A stretch of DNA of 64,000 nucleotides from Mesorhizobium sp. Root554. GTDB taxonomy: Bacteria > Pseudomonadota > Alphaproteobacteria > Rhizobiales > Rhizobiaceae. A program made the translations under genes and the position numbers. The notes under the pieces are model-generated. The model did not search any database and was not told the origin of the DNA. It worked only from the letters and a program-made list of their open reading frames with translations. Positions 37,062-46,996 of this stretch are shown piece by piece (position 1 is the first letter of the stretch; each line of letters starts with the position of its first letter). Location of the stretch: positions 3,637,697 to 3,701,696 of the forward strand of contig NZ_LMGA01000001.1 in NCBI RefSeq assembly GCF_001427025.1, read 5' to 3'.

Positions 37062-37595
37062 GTGGCCAAAATCCTGGGGTATATCGCCGTCAGCCTGGAT
37101 GGCTTCATTGCGACGAAAGATGACAGTCTGGATTGGCTGTTCAAGTACGATGACATGGATCTCGGCGAGCACGACTATCGCCTGTTCCTGCAGGGCATCC
37201 GTACCGTGGTGATGGGGCGCGGAACCTATGATTTCATCGCGCGCGAACCTGCGCCCTGGGCCTATGGTGACAAGCGGGTTCTGGTCGTCACCTCGCAGCC
37301 CATCAGCGACCCGAAAGGTCCAATGGAGGTTAGGGCGGATATCGACGCGCTGATAGCCGAGTTGCGGACGCTGGACGATGGCGATGTCTGGATGCTTGGC
37401 GGCGGGCGGTTGCAGATGGCTTTCCTGGAACGCGGCGCGCTCGATGAAATTGAAATCTACGTCATCCCCGAGATGCTTGGGGGCGGAAGGCCGCTCTTTC
37501 CGGCAACCGGCTTTACGGCCAGCCCCACGCTGGTCAGCGCGCAATCGATGCCGAAAGGGGGCGTCCGGCTGCACTATCGTTTCGGTGCAGCCTAG
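37062..37595 (+). CDS. Dihydrofolate reductase family protein (RibD C-terminal-like)
   Basis: A 177-residue protein of the RibD C-terminal/DHFR-like fold. It begins AKILGYIAVSLDGFIATKDDSLDWL and has VVMGRGTYDF and DVWMLGGGRLQMAFLERGALDE, all typical. The GTG start has AAGGAG 8 bases upstream. Such YyaP/YwjB-like proteins are putative NADPH-dependent reductases without known substrates; they often accompany a TetR regulator, as here. They do not replace folA. Confidence 0.9.
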   Translation: MAKILGYIAVSLDGFIATKDDSLDWLFKYDDMDLGEHDYRLFLQGIRTVVMGRGTYDFIAREPAPWAYGDKRVLVVTSQPISDPKGPMEVRADIDALIAELRTLDDGDVWMLGGGRLQMAFLERGALDEIEIYVIPEMLGGGRPLFPATGFTASPTLVSAQSMPKGGVRLHYRFGAA

Positions 37596-37624
37596 CGAAT
37601 TGGAAGGTAGGGATTGCGCCGCTC

Positions 37625-38437
37625 TTATCCGCCGGTGCGCACGAAGCTTTTGTAGATCCAGCCGCGCTTGCCCTTGTAGATCACCTGGCACCACTGGTTG
37701 CAGGAAAGCACCTCGACGGAGGTTTTCGCCGGGATCGTGCCGATAGCGGAAGCGCCTTTCTTGGGACCGCTGCGCATGGTCACGCCGCGCAATATCTGTC
37801 CGCTCTTGCCGTCTGTTTCCGCCTCTGCCTTCTCGGTATTCGCTTGCTTGGCAGGCGTCTTTGGCCTCGGCGTCGGTATGGCTGCTGTTTCGGCCCCGTC
37901 CGGATGGGCCAGCTTCTCCGCCGCCTGGCCGGCGTCGCCCTTGTCGGACGAATTCGCATAGGCGAGTTCCTGGTCGGTGTCGCCCTGTTCCGGTTCTGCG
38001 TCGCGCGCTGTCGCGACGACGGCGCTTTTGGCCTCCTCGTCGATGGGACGCGGGGCTTTGACGCCGGAAGCAGCCACAACGGGTTTTGCGACTTCGGCCG
38101 ATGCGGTCTTGCTGAGCGTAGAAGGAGGCGTTTTCGCAGGTATTGCGGCGACATCGGCCGCTTGTGGCTTGCCCGCCACGATGGCGGGCTTTGCAACTGA
38201 AGCGAATTCAGTGGTTTGCGCCGGCTTGGGATCGGCAAAGGCCTGCCGTTCGCCGCTTGGCATGGCAAACCAAAGTGCACCGCCGGCAACACCGAGCAGC
38301 GCCACGGTGCCGACACCCGCGATGATCAGATGCGACTGCGACTTGATGTCGTGCCAGAGCGACGGCCGCGCGGCATAGCCGTACTGCATCGACAAACGCT
38401 GCTGTTTTGGCGAGCCGAAACGGAAAGGCCCCTTCAC
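37625..38437 (-). CDS. Membrane-anchored SH3-domain protein
   Basis: About 270 residues. A cytoplasmic N-terminus of about 35 residues is followed by one transmembrane segment (LIIAGVGTVALLGVAGGALWFAM), a long alanine/proline/lysine-rich periplasmic linker, and a C-terminal bacterial SH3 domain (RGVTMRSGPKKGASAIGTIPAKTSVEVLSCNQWCQVIYKGKRGWIYKSF in parts). The domain ends with paired cysteines in CNQWC. GTG 38437 is preferred because GAGAGG lies 8 bases upstream; GTG 38446 is an alternative. A role in cell-wall binding is likely but unproven. Confidence 0.82.
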   Translation of the reverse strand: MKGPFRFGSPKQQRLSMQYGYAARPSLWHDIKSQSHLIIAGVGTVALLGVAGGALWFAMPSGERQAFADPKPAQTTEFASVAKPAIVAGKPQAADVAAIPAKTPPSTLSKTASAEVAKPVVAASGVKAPRPIDEEAKSAVVATARDAEPEQGDTDQELAYANSSDKGDAGQAAEKLAHPDGAETAAIPTPRPKTPAKQANTEKAEAETDGKSGQILRGVTMRSGPKKGASAIGTIPAKTSVEVLSCNQWCQVIYKGKRGWIYKSFVRTGG

Positions 38438-38556
38438 TTCAGCCACCTCTCAAAAAGGGCCGATGTTCTTCATGCTTAAGGACAAGGTCCTTGAATGTGC
38501 ATCGGTCCCACAAGCGGGCAATACGCGAAACGTCGCTTTGTATTGCACCCCCGCAA

Positions 38557-38575
38557 CAATTTAAATGATAAATTG
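38557..38575. promoter_or_regulatory. Palindrome upstream of the SH3 gene
   Basis: CAATTTA-AATGA-TAAATTG is a perfect 7+7 dyad in an A/T-rich gap (extended by one further A-T pair). It lies about 120 bases upstream of the SH3 gene start and downstream of the gamma-glutamylputrescine oxidase gene. It may be an operator; no regulator is encoded nearby. Confidence 0.35.
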
Positions 38576-38616
38576 TGGCATCTCTGCGCTCTTGGTCGCG
38601 AAATCAACATCGAAAA

Positions 38617-39906
38617 CTAGATTCGGTCGCGAAGTGCGTACCAGTTGAGCGCCAGGAAGAGCAGCGGGGCGCGAAGGCGGCGGCCGCCGGGGAAGGCAGG
38701 AATCTTCAAATCTTCGATCAGTTTGAGCCGGTCGCGGTTGCCTGAAACGGTTTCTGCGTAGAGCTTGCCGACGAAGTTCGACAGCATCACGCCATGGCCG
38801 GAATAGCCGCCCGCCGAGATGACGTTCGGCATCACCTCGCGCACGAAAGGCTTGCGTGGCAGCGTTATGCCGACATAGCCGCCCCAGCCATGGGTGATCT
38901 CGACATCTTTCAACGCCGGATAGAGTTCGCCGATCTGCCGGCGGATATGGATATGGATGTCCTTCGGGTCGTTGACGCCGTAGATTTCGCGTCCGCCGAA
39001 CAGCAACCGGCCATCTTTCGATTTGCGGAAGTAGCGCACCACGAAGCGGGAATCGTCGACCGCCTCGCCGCCGGGCAGCACGGTTGACTCAGAGCCAAGC
39101 GGCACGGTCGCGCCGATGAACGAGCCGATCGGCATGATATGCGCTGCGCTCACCGGCTCGAGATCGCCGCCATAGGCGTTGACCGCAATCAGGCATTTGT
39201 CTGCCTTCACCGTGCCTTTCGGCGTCGTCACCCGCACTTTGCCACCAGCGGAGATGATGCCCGTCGATGGGGTATTCTCGAACAACTGTGCGCCGGCTTC
39301 GGCGGCAACCCGCGCCGTGCCGATCACCAGCTTGAGCGGATGGATGTGGCCGGTGCCGGTGTCGCGCGTACCGCCGAAATAGCGGTTGGAGCCAAGCCGC
39401 TCGGCTGTTTCGGCAGCGTCCATGAAGGCGACATGCGGGTAATTGAAACGCTCCGCCATGATCTCGGCATGCGCCTTGTAATCATCGACATAACGCCGCT
39501 TGTGGGCGACCGAGAGCTGTCCCGGTATATAATCGATGTCGATGCCGTTCGCCGACGTGAATTCCAGAAGATGCGCCTTGGCCTCCTCGGCGACGTCGAA
39601 TAGTGCCCTGGCGCGCGTCAAACCGTAATCGGCTTCGAGTTCCTCGGCCCATGCCCTCTGGCCGGTGCCAAGCTGTCCTCCGTTGCGCCCGGATGCGCCG
39701 TCGCCGACCCGGTGCTGCTCCAACAGAACCACGTTGACGCCGGCTTTTGCCAGATGCGCCGCGGCTGACAATCCCGTGTAACCGCCACCAACGATGACGA
39801 CGTCAGCTGTCTTGTCGCCATCGAGCGCCGCATAGACCGGACGCTCGCCGATACTGTCCTCATACCAGGAACGGCCGGGGGAGATGGGGGATTGATAGGC
39901 AATCAT
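38617..39906 (-). CDS. puuB: FAD-dependent oxidoreductase, probable gamma-glutamylputrescine oxidase
   Basis: A 429-residue DAO-family flavoprotein. It has ADVVIVGGGYTGLSAAAHLAKAGVNVVLLEQ (dinucleotide-binding) and the PuuB/OrdL-like GASGRNGGQLGTGQR, plus the C-terminal GYSGHGVMLSNFVGKLYAE. It should oxidise gamma-glutamylputrescine to the aldehyde. The nearby gamma-glutamylputrescine synthetase supports this. The ATG at 39904-39906 lies inside a 10-base tandem repeat, and no clear Shine-Dalgarno sequence is present. Confidence 0.87.
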   Translation of the reverse strand: MIAYQSPISPGRSWYEDSIGERPVYAALDGDKTADVVIVGGGYTGLSAAAHLAKAGVNVVLLEQHRVGDGASGRNGGQLGTGQRAWAEELEADYGLTRARALFDVAEEAKAHLLEFTSANGIDIDYIPGQLSVAHKRRYVDDYKAHAEIMAERFNYPHVAFMDAAETAERLGSNRYFGGTRDTGTGHIHPLKLVIGTARVAAEAGAQLFENTPSTGIISAGGKVRVTTPKGTVKADKCLIAVNAYGGDLEPVSAAHIMPIGSFIGATVPLGSESTVLPGGEAVDDSRFVVRYFRKSKDGRLLFGGREIYGVNDPKDIHIHIRRQIGELYPALKDVEITHGWGGYVGITLPRKPFVREVMPNVISAGGYSGHGVMLSNFVGKLYAETVSGNRDRLKLIEDLKIPAFPGGRRLRAPLLFLALNWYALRDRI

Positions 39907-39920
39907 AGGCAATCATAGGA
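39891..39920. repeat. Decamer tandem repeat spanning the puuB start
   Basis: Three consecutive 10-base units ATTGATAGGC, AATCATAGGC and AATCATAGGA. Two of them contain an ATG on the minus strand (39906 and 39916) in different frames; only 39906 opens puuB. Because the unit is not a multiple of three, gain or loss of a unit would change which ATG is in frame. Confidence 0.7.
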
Positions 39921-39929
39921 TGCTGTGGC

Positions 39930-40739
39930 TTATGCTCCCAGCCCCTTCGCCTTTAGCCAGGCCAGAGAATCTTCAGCCAGTTGCGGCCAACCGCTATCGC
40001 AGATCAGGGAATGGCCGCGATCATCATAGCGCTTGTATTCGGTCGAAGCTGACGAGTTTCGATACTGCTTGAACGTCGAACGGGTCAAAACATCCGGAAC
40101 GGTGTGGTCCAGCTTGCCGGACATCAGTAGCAGCGGACCGCGCTTTGCATTGGCCGTGTCGACCTTTGCCGGTGAGTTTGGAATGAAATTCCCGAGCGCC
40201 AATTGGAATAGCGGCCTGGCTGGGCTCGGTATCGTCCACTTGCTATACATCTCGTCGCATTCTTGCTGCGACACCGCATTGGCGAAGCCAAAGCGGAACT
40301 GGGCGGGGTTCAGCGACACCGCCCGCTTCGTGTTCGCAGGGTTGCTCAGAAACGCGATGGTGGAGCGGGCCTGCGCTGGGGCAATGGCGAACACGCCTTT
40401 GATCTGCCCCGGACAAATGGCGATGGCGGCACGACCCAGATCCTGACCGAGCAGATGCTGGACAATGAATCCGCCGACCGAATGCCCGATCAGGATCGGC
40501 TTGCTCGGGAGCTTGCGGATAATGTCGGCATGATGTGTGGAAATCTCCATCAATCCTACACCGGCCTGCTGGTCCGGATGTTTGCGCGCCTCGGCAACGC
40601 TGTTGGGGACACCCGGCCATTCTGGCAGTATCGGCTCGTAGCCGGCTTCCCTGAACCGTTCGGCCCAGCCTTCCCAGCTGGAGGAGTGCAGCCACAATCC
40701 ATGCACGAACATGACCGGTGTGCGTTCAGCTTTTGCCAT
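39930..40739 (-). CDS. Alpha/beta hydrolase
   Basis: A 269-residue alpha/beta hydrolase. The oxyanion region is FVHGLWLHSSSWEGW; the nucleophile elbow reads IGHSVGG (Ser near 83), with Asp in KLDHTVPD and His in DRGHSLICD. It is encoded between the putrescine synthetase and oxidase genes. A canonical Puu pathway would need a class I amidotransferase-like PuuD to release GABA, which is not seen; whether this hydrolase replaces it is an open question. Otherwise it is a general esterase or haloperoxidase-like enzyme. Confidence 0.88.
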   Translation of the reverse strand: MAKAERTPVMFVHGLWLHSSSWEGWAERFREAGYEPILPEWPGVPNSVAEARKHPDQQAGVGLMEISTHHADIIRKLPSKPILIGHSVGGFIVQHLLGQDLGRAAIAICPGQIKGVFAIAPAQARSTIAFLSNPANTKRAVSLNPAQFRFGFANAVSQQECDEMYSKWTIPSPARPLFQLALGNFIPNSPAKVDTANAKRGPLLLMSGKLDHTVPDVLTRSTFKQYRNSSASTEYKRYDDRGHSLICDSGWPQLAEDSLAWLKAKGLGA

Positions 40740-40767
40740 GTCTATTGTCTCCGATCGACGTTGACTT

Positions 40768-42189
40768 TTAAACGTTCAGCAGCAGATATTCCCGTTCCCA
40801 CGGACTGATAACCTCCATGAACGTCTCGAACTCGGCCCGCTTGATGGCGGCGTAGGTCGAGGCGAAGGTGGCGCCCAGCATGGCTTTCAGGTCCTCATCC
40901 GCTTCCAGCAGGTCGACTGCCTCCAGAAGTCCGCGCGGCAGGTCGATTTCAGCTTCGTTCGCCGTGGTCAGGACCGGAGGCTCCGCCTTCGTCTTGCCGA
41001 TCAGGCCGATGAGGCCGCATGCCAGCGATGCCGCCAGAGCGAGATAGGGGTTGGCGTCCGACGAGGGGATGCGGTTTTCCACACGCCGTGCCGATGGATC
41101 GGAACGCGGAACGCGGAAGGCCGTGGTGCGGTTGTCGTAGCCCCACTTGTTGTTGACCGGCGCCGAAGCGGCCTGGGTCAGACGGCGATATGAGTTCACG
41201 TAGGGCGCGAACATCGCCATGGCGTTCGGCACGTGCTTTTGCATGCCGCCGATGAAATGGAAGAAATCGTCGCTTTCAGAACCATCCTCTTTCGAAAAGA
41301 TGTTCCTGCCGGTTTTCTTGTCGATGATGGACTGATGGATGTGCATGGCCGATCCCGGCTGTCCCTGGATCGGCTTGGCCATGAAGGTGGCGTATATCTC
41401 ATGCTTCAGCGCCGCTTCGCGGATCGTGCGCTTGAACAGGAAGACCTGGTCGGCCAGTTCGACGGGATCGCCGTGGCGCAGGTTGATTTCCAGTTGGCCC
41501 GCGCCTTCCTCATGGATCAGCGTGTCGATCTCCAGCCCCTGGCTCTCCGAGAAATGATAGATGTCGTCGATCAGTTCATCGAACTCGTTGACGCCGGCGA
41601 TCGAATAGCCCGCGCCTCCGCCGATGGCGCGGCCGGAGCGCCCCACCGGCGGGGTCAAAGGGTAGTCGGGATCCGGATTCTTCCGCACCAGGTAGAACTC
41701 GATCTCCGGCGCCACGACAGGTCTCAGACCGCGCTCGTCGTAGGCCGCTATCACCCGCTTCAGGACGTTGCGAGGCGTGAATTCGACGGCGCGGCCATCC
41801 TGATGCACGAGATCGCAGATCACCTGCGCGGTCGGATCGTCTTCCCAGGGAACCTCCGAAAGCGTCGACAGGTCCGGCACCAGCTTCAGGTCGCCGTCGT
41901 CTTCCGGGTATTGGAAGCCGTTGCCGTTCTCCGGATAGTCGCCGGAAATCGTCATCATGAACGGCGCCGATGGCAGCGCCAGCGACGTGTTGGAGGTGAA
42001 TTTCTTCGATGGCATCATCTTGCCGCGGGCCACGCCGGCCTGATCGGGCGTGATGCATTCGATGTCTTCGATACCGCGCCATTCCAGCCAGGCGCTGGCC
42101 TCTTTCCAATTCCTCACGCCCCTGTGGTTTTTCACGAAAGCGGGCGTACGGGCTCGCTTCGGGCGGGCTTCCTTCTTTACAGGCGGCAT
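40768..42189 (-). CDS. puuA: Glutamine synthetase family protein, probable gamma-glutamylputrescine synthetase
   Basis: A 473-residue member of the type III/PuuA-like glutamine synthetase family. Typical motifs are IEFYLVRK, the metal-binding HEEGAGQLEINLRHGD, MHIHQS and the NRIPSSDANPYLALAASLACG stretch. It ligates glutamate to a polyamine (putrescine) with ATP. Upstream and downstream genes fit polyamine catabolism. ATG 42189 is preferred to the TTG directly before it. It is the first gene of a three-gene minus-strand group. Confidence 0.9.
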   Translation of the reverse strand: MPPVKKEARPKRARTPAFVKNHRGVRNWKEASAWLEWRGIEDIECITPDQAGVARGKMMPSKKFTSNTSLALPSAPFMMTISGDYPENGNGFQYPEDDGDLKLVPDLSTLSEVPWEDDPTAQVICDLVHQDGRAVEFTPRNVLKRVIAAYDERGLRPVVAPEIEFYLVRKNPDPDYPLTPPVGRSGRAIGGGAGYSIAGVNEFDELIDDIYHFSESQGLEIDTLIHEEGAGQLEINLRHGDPVELADQVFLFKRTIREAALKHEIYATFMAKPIQGQPGSAMHIHQSIIDKKTGRNIFSKEDGSESDDFFHFIGGMQKHVPNAMAMFAPYVNSYRRLTQAASAPVNNKWGYDNRTTAFRVPRSDPSARRVENRIPSSDANPYLALAASLACGLIGLIGKTKAEPPVLTTANEAEIDLPRGLLEAVDLLEADEDLKAMLGATFASTYAAIKRAEFETFMEVISPWEREYLLLNV

Positions 42190-42337
42190 CAATCACCAGA
42201 CAGGTTGCGGATTTTGAAGTATAGCCGCGCCATCCGGCAGAAGGGAAGCTGGCGAGGCGATTTACGTCGGCGAGCGCTTCATTCCCGCGACAAAACGCAT
42301 TAGGTCATGATCTGGAAAGACTGGGCTTCGGAATTCG

Positions 42338-43042
42338 ATGAAATCTGGGAATCTGACCACAATCGGCTTCGATGCCGACGACACGCTCTGGCAGAACGAG
42401 CAGTTCTTCCAATTCACTGAGAAGCGCCTGACGGAACTGCTTGCCGACTATGCCGGCGAAGAGCATGTTTCGCACCGCCTGCTCGAGGCCGAGAAGCGTA
42501 ACATCGGTGTCTACGGCTTCGGCATCAAGGGTTTTACCCTGTCGATGATCGAGACCGCCATCGAAGTGACGGAAGGCCGGATCACTGCCGCCGGAATCGC
42601 CGAGATTCTGGCTGCCGGGCGCGAAATGCTGGCGCATCCGATCGAGATACTGCCGCATGCGGGCGAGGCGCTGGAGGCGCTGGCCGGAACGTATCGGCTC
42701 GTGCTCGTGACCAAGGGCGACCTGTTCGACCAGGAGCGCAAGCTGGCGCAATCGGGACTGGGCGAGTTGTTCGAGGCTGTGGAGATCGTCAGCGCCAAGA
42801 CGCCGGAGACCTATTCGCGCGTCTTCGCCCGTCACGGCGACGGTCCGCGGAAAAGCATGATGGTTGGCAATTCGGTCAAATCGGACATCATACCGGCCAT
42901 CGAGGCCGGAAGCTGGGCCATACATGTTCCGCACGATCTGACTTGGGTTCTGGAACAGGTCGAGCCGCCGCTGGATGCGCCACGGTTCAGGCAGATTCCC
43001 GACCTTGGTCAACTTCCGGAGATTGTCCGGGAGATTGGGTAA
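42338..43042 (+). CDS. HAD family hydrolase
   Basis: A 234-residue haloacid dehalogenase superfamily phosphatase. The catalytic motif is FDADDTLW (Asp12 and Asp14), motif II is in LVLVTKGD, and the late acidic motif in VGNSVKSDIIPAIEAG. Cap-1 type. It probably hydrolyses a small phosphorylated metabolite in the cytoplasm. It is not part of the neighbouring operons. Confidence 0.9.
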   Translation: MKSGNLTTIGFDADDTLWQNEQFFQFTEKRLTELLADYAGEEHVSHRLLEAEKRNIGVYGFGIKGFTLSMIETAIEVTEGRITAAGIAEILAAGREMLAHPIEILPHAGEALEALAGTYRLVLVTKGDLFDQERKLAQSGLGELFEAVEIVSAKTPETYSRVFARHGDGPRKSMMVGNSVKSDIIPAIEAGSWAIHVPHDLTWVLEQVEPPLDAPRFRQIPDLGQLPEIVREIG

Positions 43043-43047
43043 GGCAG

Positions 43048-43431
43048 CTACCGGTGCTGGCCGGCAAGCCGGCTGAGCACCGGCTGAAGCAGTTCGGGCG
43101 TGATCGGCTTGGCGACGACCGCGTCGATCACGCTGGAGACTTCCATGTCGCCGTCGGCTCCGGTCTTGGTCGAAAGCAGGATGACCGAGGGCTTGTTGCC
43201 GGACGCGCGACGCATCGCCTCGAGGTCCGAGAGAAGCGCGTCGCAATCCCTGTTGTCTGCACCGCCATCGAGCACCACGGCGCAAGGCACAAGGGTCTTG
43301 AGGGTCTTGGAGGCCATTTCGGGCGTTTCCGATATTGGCCTCATGCCGGACCGTTCGACGATCTTCGAGACGACGACGAGATTGATCCGCGATCTGCCGA
43401 CGACGAGAACCCTGGAAAAATCAGCCATCAT
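43048..43431 (-). CDS. Response-regulator receiver-like protein with degenerate acidic pocket
   Basis: A 127-residue single-domain receiver-like protein. The predicted phosphoacceptor Asp (VVLDGG, near residue 55), a Thr/Ser switch (LLST) and the Lys-Pro pair (VAKPIT) are present, but the usual acidic pair after the first strand is replaced by Gly-Arg (VLVVGRSRINL). That pair binds magnesium, so phosphorylation may be impaired. It has no output domain. The gene is convergent with the HAD gene. No histidine kinase is adjacent. Confidence 0.82.
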   Translation of the reverse strand: MMADFSRVLVVGRSRINLVVVSKIVERSGMRPISETPEMASKTLKTLVPCAVVLDGGADNRDCDALLSDLEAMRRASGNKPSVILLSTKTGADGDMEVSSVIDAVVAKPITPELLQPVLSRLAGQHR

Positions 43432-43652
43432 CCCCCCGCCTCACCCCCGCATTCTTTGCTAGTCGTCTTTGTTGGCTGTCAAGAACAGCATTGTCAGACT
43501 AACTTTCAATGTCAGGTTGAGATTTGCGAACAGATGGTTGAGATCATTGGTGATGTCAAGTGCAGCTCGGGACCGCCTGCGAAGGGTGCATAAAAATAGG
43601 CGGGGCCATCCAGTCACATTTTTTCGAACGAGAGCTTTTTGACGAAAGAAAC

Positions 43653-43698
43653 AAACATATCACCTGAATTGGCGGCAATTGTCTCAGGTGATATGTTT
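43653..43698 (-). terminator. Strong inverted repeat ending the aceA unit
   Basis: Arms AAACATATCACCTGA and TCAGGTGATATGTTT match at all 15 positions around a 16-base loop. On the minus strand it follows the 80-residue gene by 22 bases and is followed by a T-rich run, so it is probably the terminator of the aceA transcript. Its length and symmetry also allow a protein-binding role. Confidence 0.7.
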
Positions 43699-43719
43699 TA
43701 AAAATCAAAGGACAGGAGG

Positions 43720-43962
43720 TCAGCCGACGGTCTGCTGGGTGACGATCACCGGAATCAGGAGATCGCCCCAATTGCCGTCGCCGCCATGATGCCGCGCGGA
43801 GCGAACCAGTTCGACGGACACGCCTGCCTCCACCGCATTCATCACCGACTGGTTCAGCCTGTGCAGATCGTTGGCGAGCATGCGGATCGTCGCCTGCTGG
43901 TTGCTGCTCATCGCCGATGATTGCTCCTCGGTGCGTTCCTTGACCCGGCTTATCGATGCCAT
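43720..43962 (-). CDS. Small hypothetical protein downstream of isocitrate lyase
   Basis: An 80-residue soluble protein: MASISRVKERTEEQSSAMSS at the start, a helical middle (MLANDLHRLNQSVMNAVEAG) and an ending of GDLLIPVIVTQQTVG. A strong AGGAG-type site lies 5-9 bases upstream of the ATG. It starts 51 bases after aceA and precedes the long inverted repeat, so it is likely cotranscribed with aceA. I do not recognise the family. Between 43432 and 43652 I see no other gene. Confidence 0.72.
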   Translation of the reverse strand: MASISRVKERTEEQSSAMSSNQQATIRMLANDLHRLNQSVMNAVEAGVSVELVRSARHHGGDGNWGDLLIPVIVTQQTVG

Positions 43963-44013
43963 TTTTCTTCTCCTTGGTTGTCGAAGCCCTCTCGGGCGTT
44001 TCCTCTGGGGTTG

Positions 44014-45303
<1,290 letters not shown>

Positions 45304-45459
45304 AAGTTTCTCCGATCGAACTGTTCAAAGGCGAGGCGAGTGTGCTGCCTTGGTGGAATGTTGTGACTTGATTGACATTCAAGCGACAAAGAGGCCAGAA
45401 GAACCGTGATATGGCCGCGAAAATTAGAGAAAACCTGTATTGTGCTTGACTGAACGGCG

Positions 45460-45484
45460 TTGTAAATTTGTCAAAATTGTAAAA
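45460..45484. promoter_or_regulatory. A/T-rich repeat element in the aceA-regulator gap
   Basis: Two TTGTAAA direct repeats start 17 bases apart (45460 and 45477) and flank the 9-base palindrome TTTG-T-CAAA at 45467-45475. It lies in the divergent region of aceA and the ScfR/RamB-like regulator, where that regulator should bind. Confidence 0.5.
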
Positions 45485-45541
45485 TTCATGTTGTGGATTC
45501 AGTGTTGATGCGGTCTGTAAATAGCTGTCAAAGGCACAGAT

Positions 45542-46996
45542 ATGGCTGAACAGAAAATCTTTGCCGGACCGCGTATCCGTCGCATCCGCAACGCCAAGGG
45601 CCTGACCCAGACTGCGATGGCGGAGGGGCTGGGCATCTCGCCCTCCTATCTGAACCTGATCGAGCGCAACCAGAGGCCCATCACGGTCCAGCTCATCCTC
45701 AAGCTGGCGTCGGTCTACAAGGTCGAGCCGGAGGAATTGCAGGGCGAGGCGCGGGGCTCCATCGCGGCGTTGCGCGAGGTCTTCTCCGACCCGCTGCTGG
45801 CGGGCGAACTGCCGGGCGATCAGGAACTCATCGAGATCGCCGAAGGCGCGCCGAACGCTTCCGCCGCGGTGATAAAGCTGTTCCGCGCCTATCGTGAGCA
45901 AGCCGAGCGCCTGTCCGATCTCAACGAACTGCTGGCGCGCGAGGGTAGAGGCACAGCCATCTCGAGCGCACGGTTGCCGCTCGATGAAGTGCAGGAGGTT
46001 TTCGAGCGCGGTTCAAATCATTTTGCGGCAATCGAGGCCGAGGCTGAGGCATTTTCCGCTCTGCTCGATCCGGGCGACGATCTGATGGCGGCGCTGGCCT
46101 CATGGCTCAGGCGCGAGCACGGCATCGTCGTCAAGGTGCTGCCTGTCGCCACAATGCCAAACTGGCGTCGTCGTTATGACCGGCATTCGCAGCGCCTGTT
46201 CATCTCGGAGCGCCTCTCGCCGTTCGACCGGCTGCGTGAAATCGCGATGGAAGCCTGCCTCATCCGCATGGACGTCGCGGTCGCGGCGGAAATCCAGATG
46301 ATGAAGTTCGCCAGCGCGGAAGCGCGGCGGCTGGCCCGTTTCGAGCTCGGTCGTTACGCTGCGCACGCGCTGATGATGCCTTATCGGCCGTTCCAGCAGG
46401 CTGCGCTGCGCAGCCTCTGCGACATCGATGTCCTGCGCTCCCGTTTCGGCGTGTCTTTCGAGCAGGCGGCCAATCGCCTGACCACGCTGCAGCGTTCTGG
46501 TTCGGCGGGGGTGCCGTTCTTCATGCTTGAGGTCGACAATGCCGGCAACCGTTTCCGCCGCGCTGGCGCGCAGGGCTTTCCACACAGCCGCTTCGGCGGC
46601 GGTTGTCCGAAGCTGCCGGTCCATGCAGCCTTCACCCAGCCAGGCCAGATATTTGTCGAAGCCGTCGAGATGCCGGACGGCGCCCGCTTTCTCTGCATCG
46701 CGCGCACCCTCGAAGGTCCACAGGGCGCGTTCAACGAACGGCCGCGCCGCACCGCGATCCTGCTCGGCTGTGACCTCAGCTTCCGCAATGACGTCGTTTA
46801 TGGCGGGGCGCTTTCCGCCCTGTCGTCAGGGGCCGCTTCGAACCGTGACCAGCATGCCATGGAGGCCACGCCGATCGGCCCTGCCTGTCGCCTGTGCGAA
46901 CGCACCGGCTGCCTGTCGCGCGCCGCGCCGCCGGTGACGCGGCCGCTCGGTCTCGACGAGATGGTGAGTGGGCTTAGCGCCTTCGATTTTCAGTGA
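45542..46996 (+). CDS. XRE-family regulator of ScfR/RamB type
   Basis: A 484-residue regulator. The N-terminal XRE helix-turn-helix is at about residues 10-65 (IRRIRNAKGLTQTAMAEGLGISPSYLNLIERNQRPIT in parts), a middle ImmA/IrrE-like region at about 150-300, and a C-terminal DUF2083-like domain with the cysteine motif CRLCERTGC near residue 450. The HExxH metalloprotease motif of ImmA is not seen at the expected place (REIAMEACLIRMD). Relatives such as RamB and ScfR control acetate, propionate and glyoxylate genes, which fits the divergent aceA. Confidence 0.88.
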   Translation: MAEQKIFAGPRIRRIRNAKGLTQTAMAEGLGISPSYLNLIERNQRPITVQLILKLASVYKVEPEELQGEARGSIAALREVFSDPLLAGELPGDQELIEIAEGAPNASAAVIKLFRAYREQAERLSDLNELLAREGRGTAISSARLPLDEVQEVFERGSNHFAAIEAEAEAFSALLDPGDDLMAALASWLRREHGIVVKVLPVATMPNWRRRYDRHSQRLFISERLSPFDRLREIAMEACLIRMDVAVAAEIQMMKFASAEARRLARFELGRYAAHALMMPYRPFQQAALRSLCDIDVLRSRFGVSFEQAANRLTTLQRSGSAGVPFFMLEVDNAGNRFRRAGAQGFPHSRFGGGCPKLPVHAAFTQPGQIFVEAVEMPDGARFLCIARTLEGPQGAFNERPRRTAILLGCDLSFRNDVVYGGALSALSSGAASNRDQHAMEATPIGPACRLCERTGCLSRAAPPVTRPLGLDEMVSGLSAFDFQ

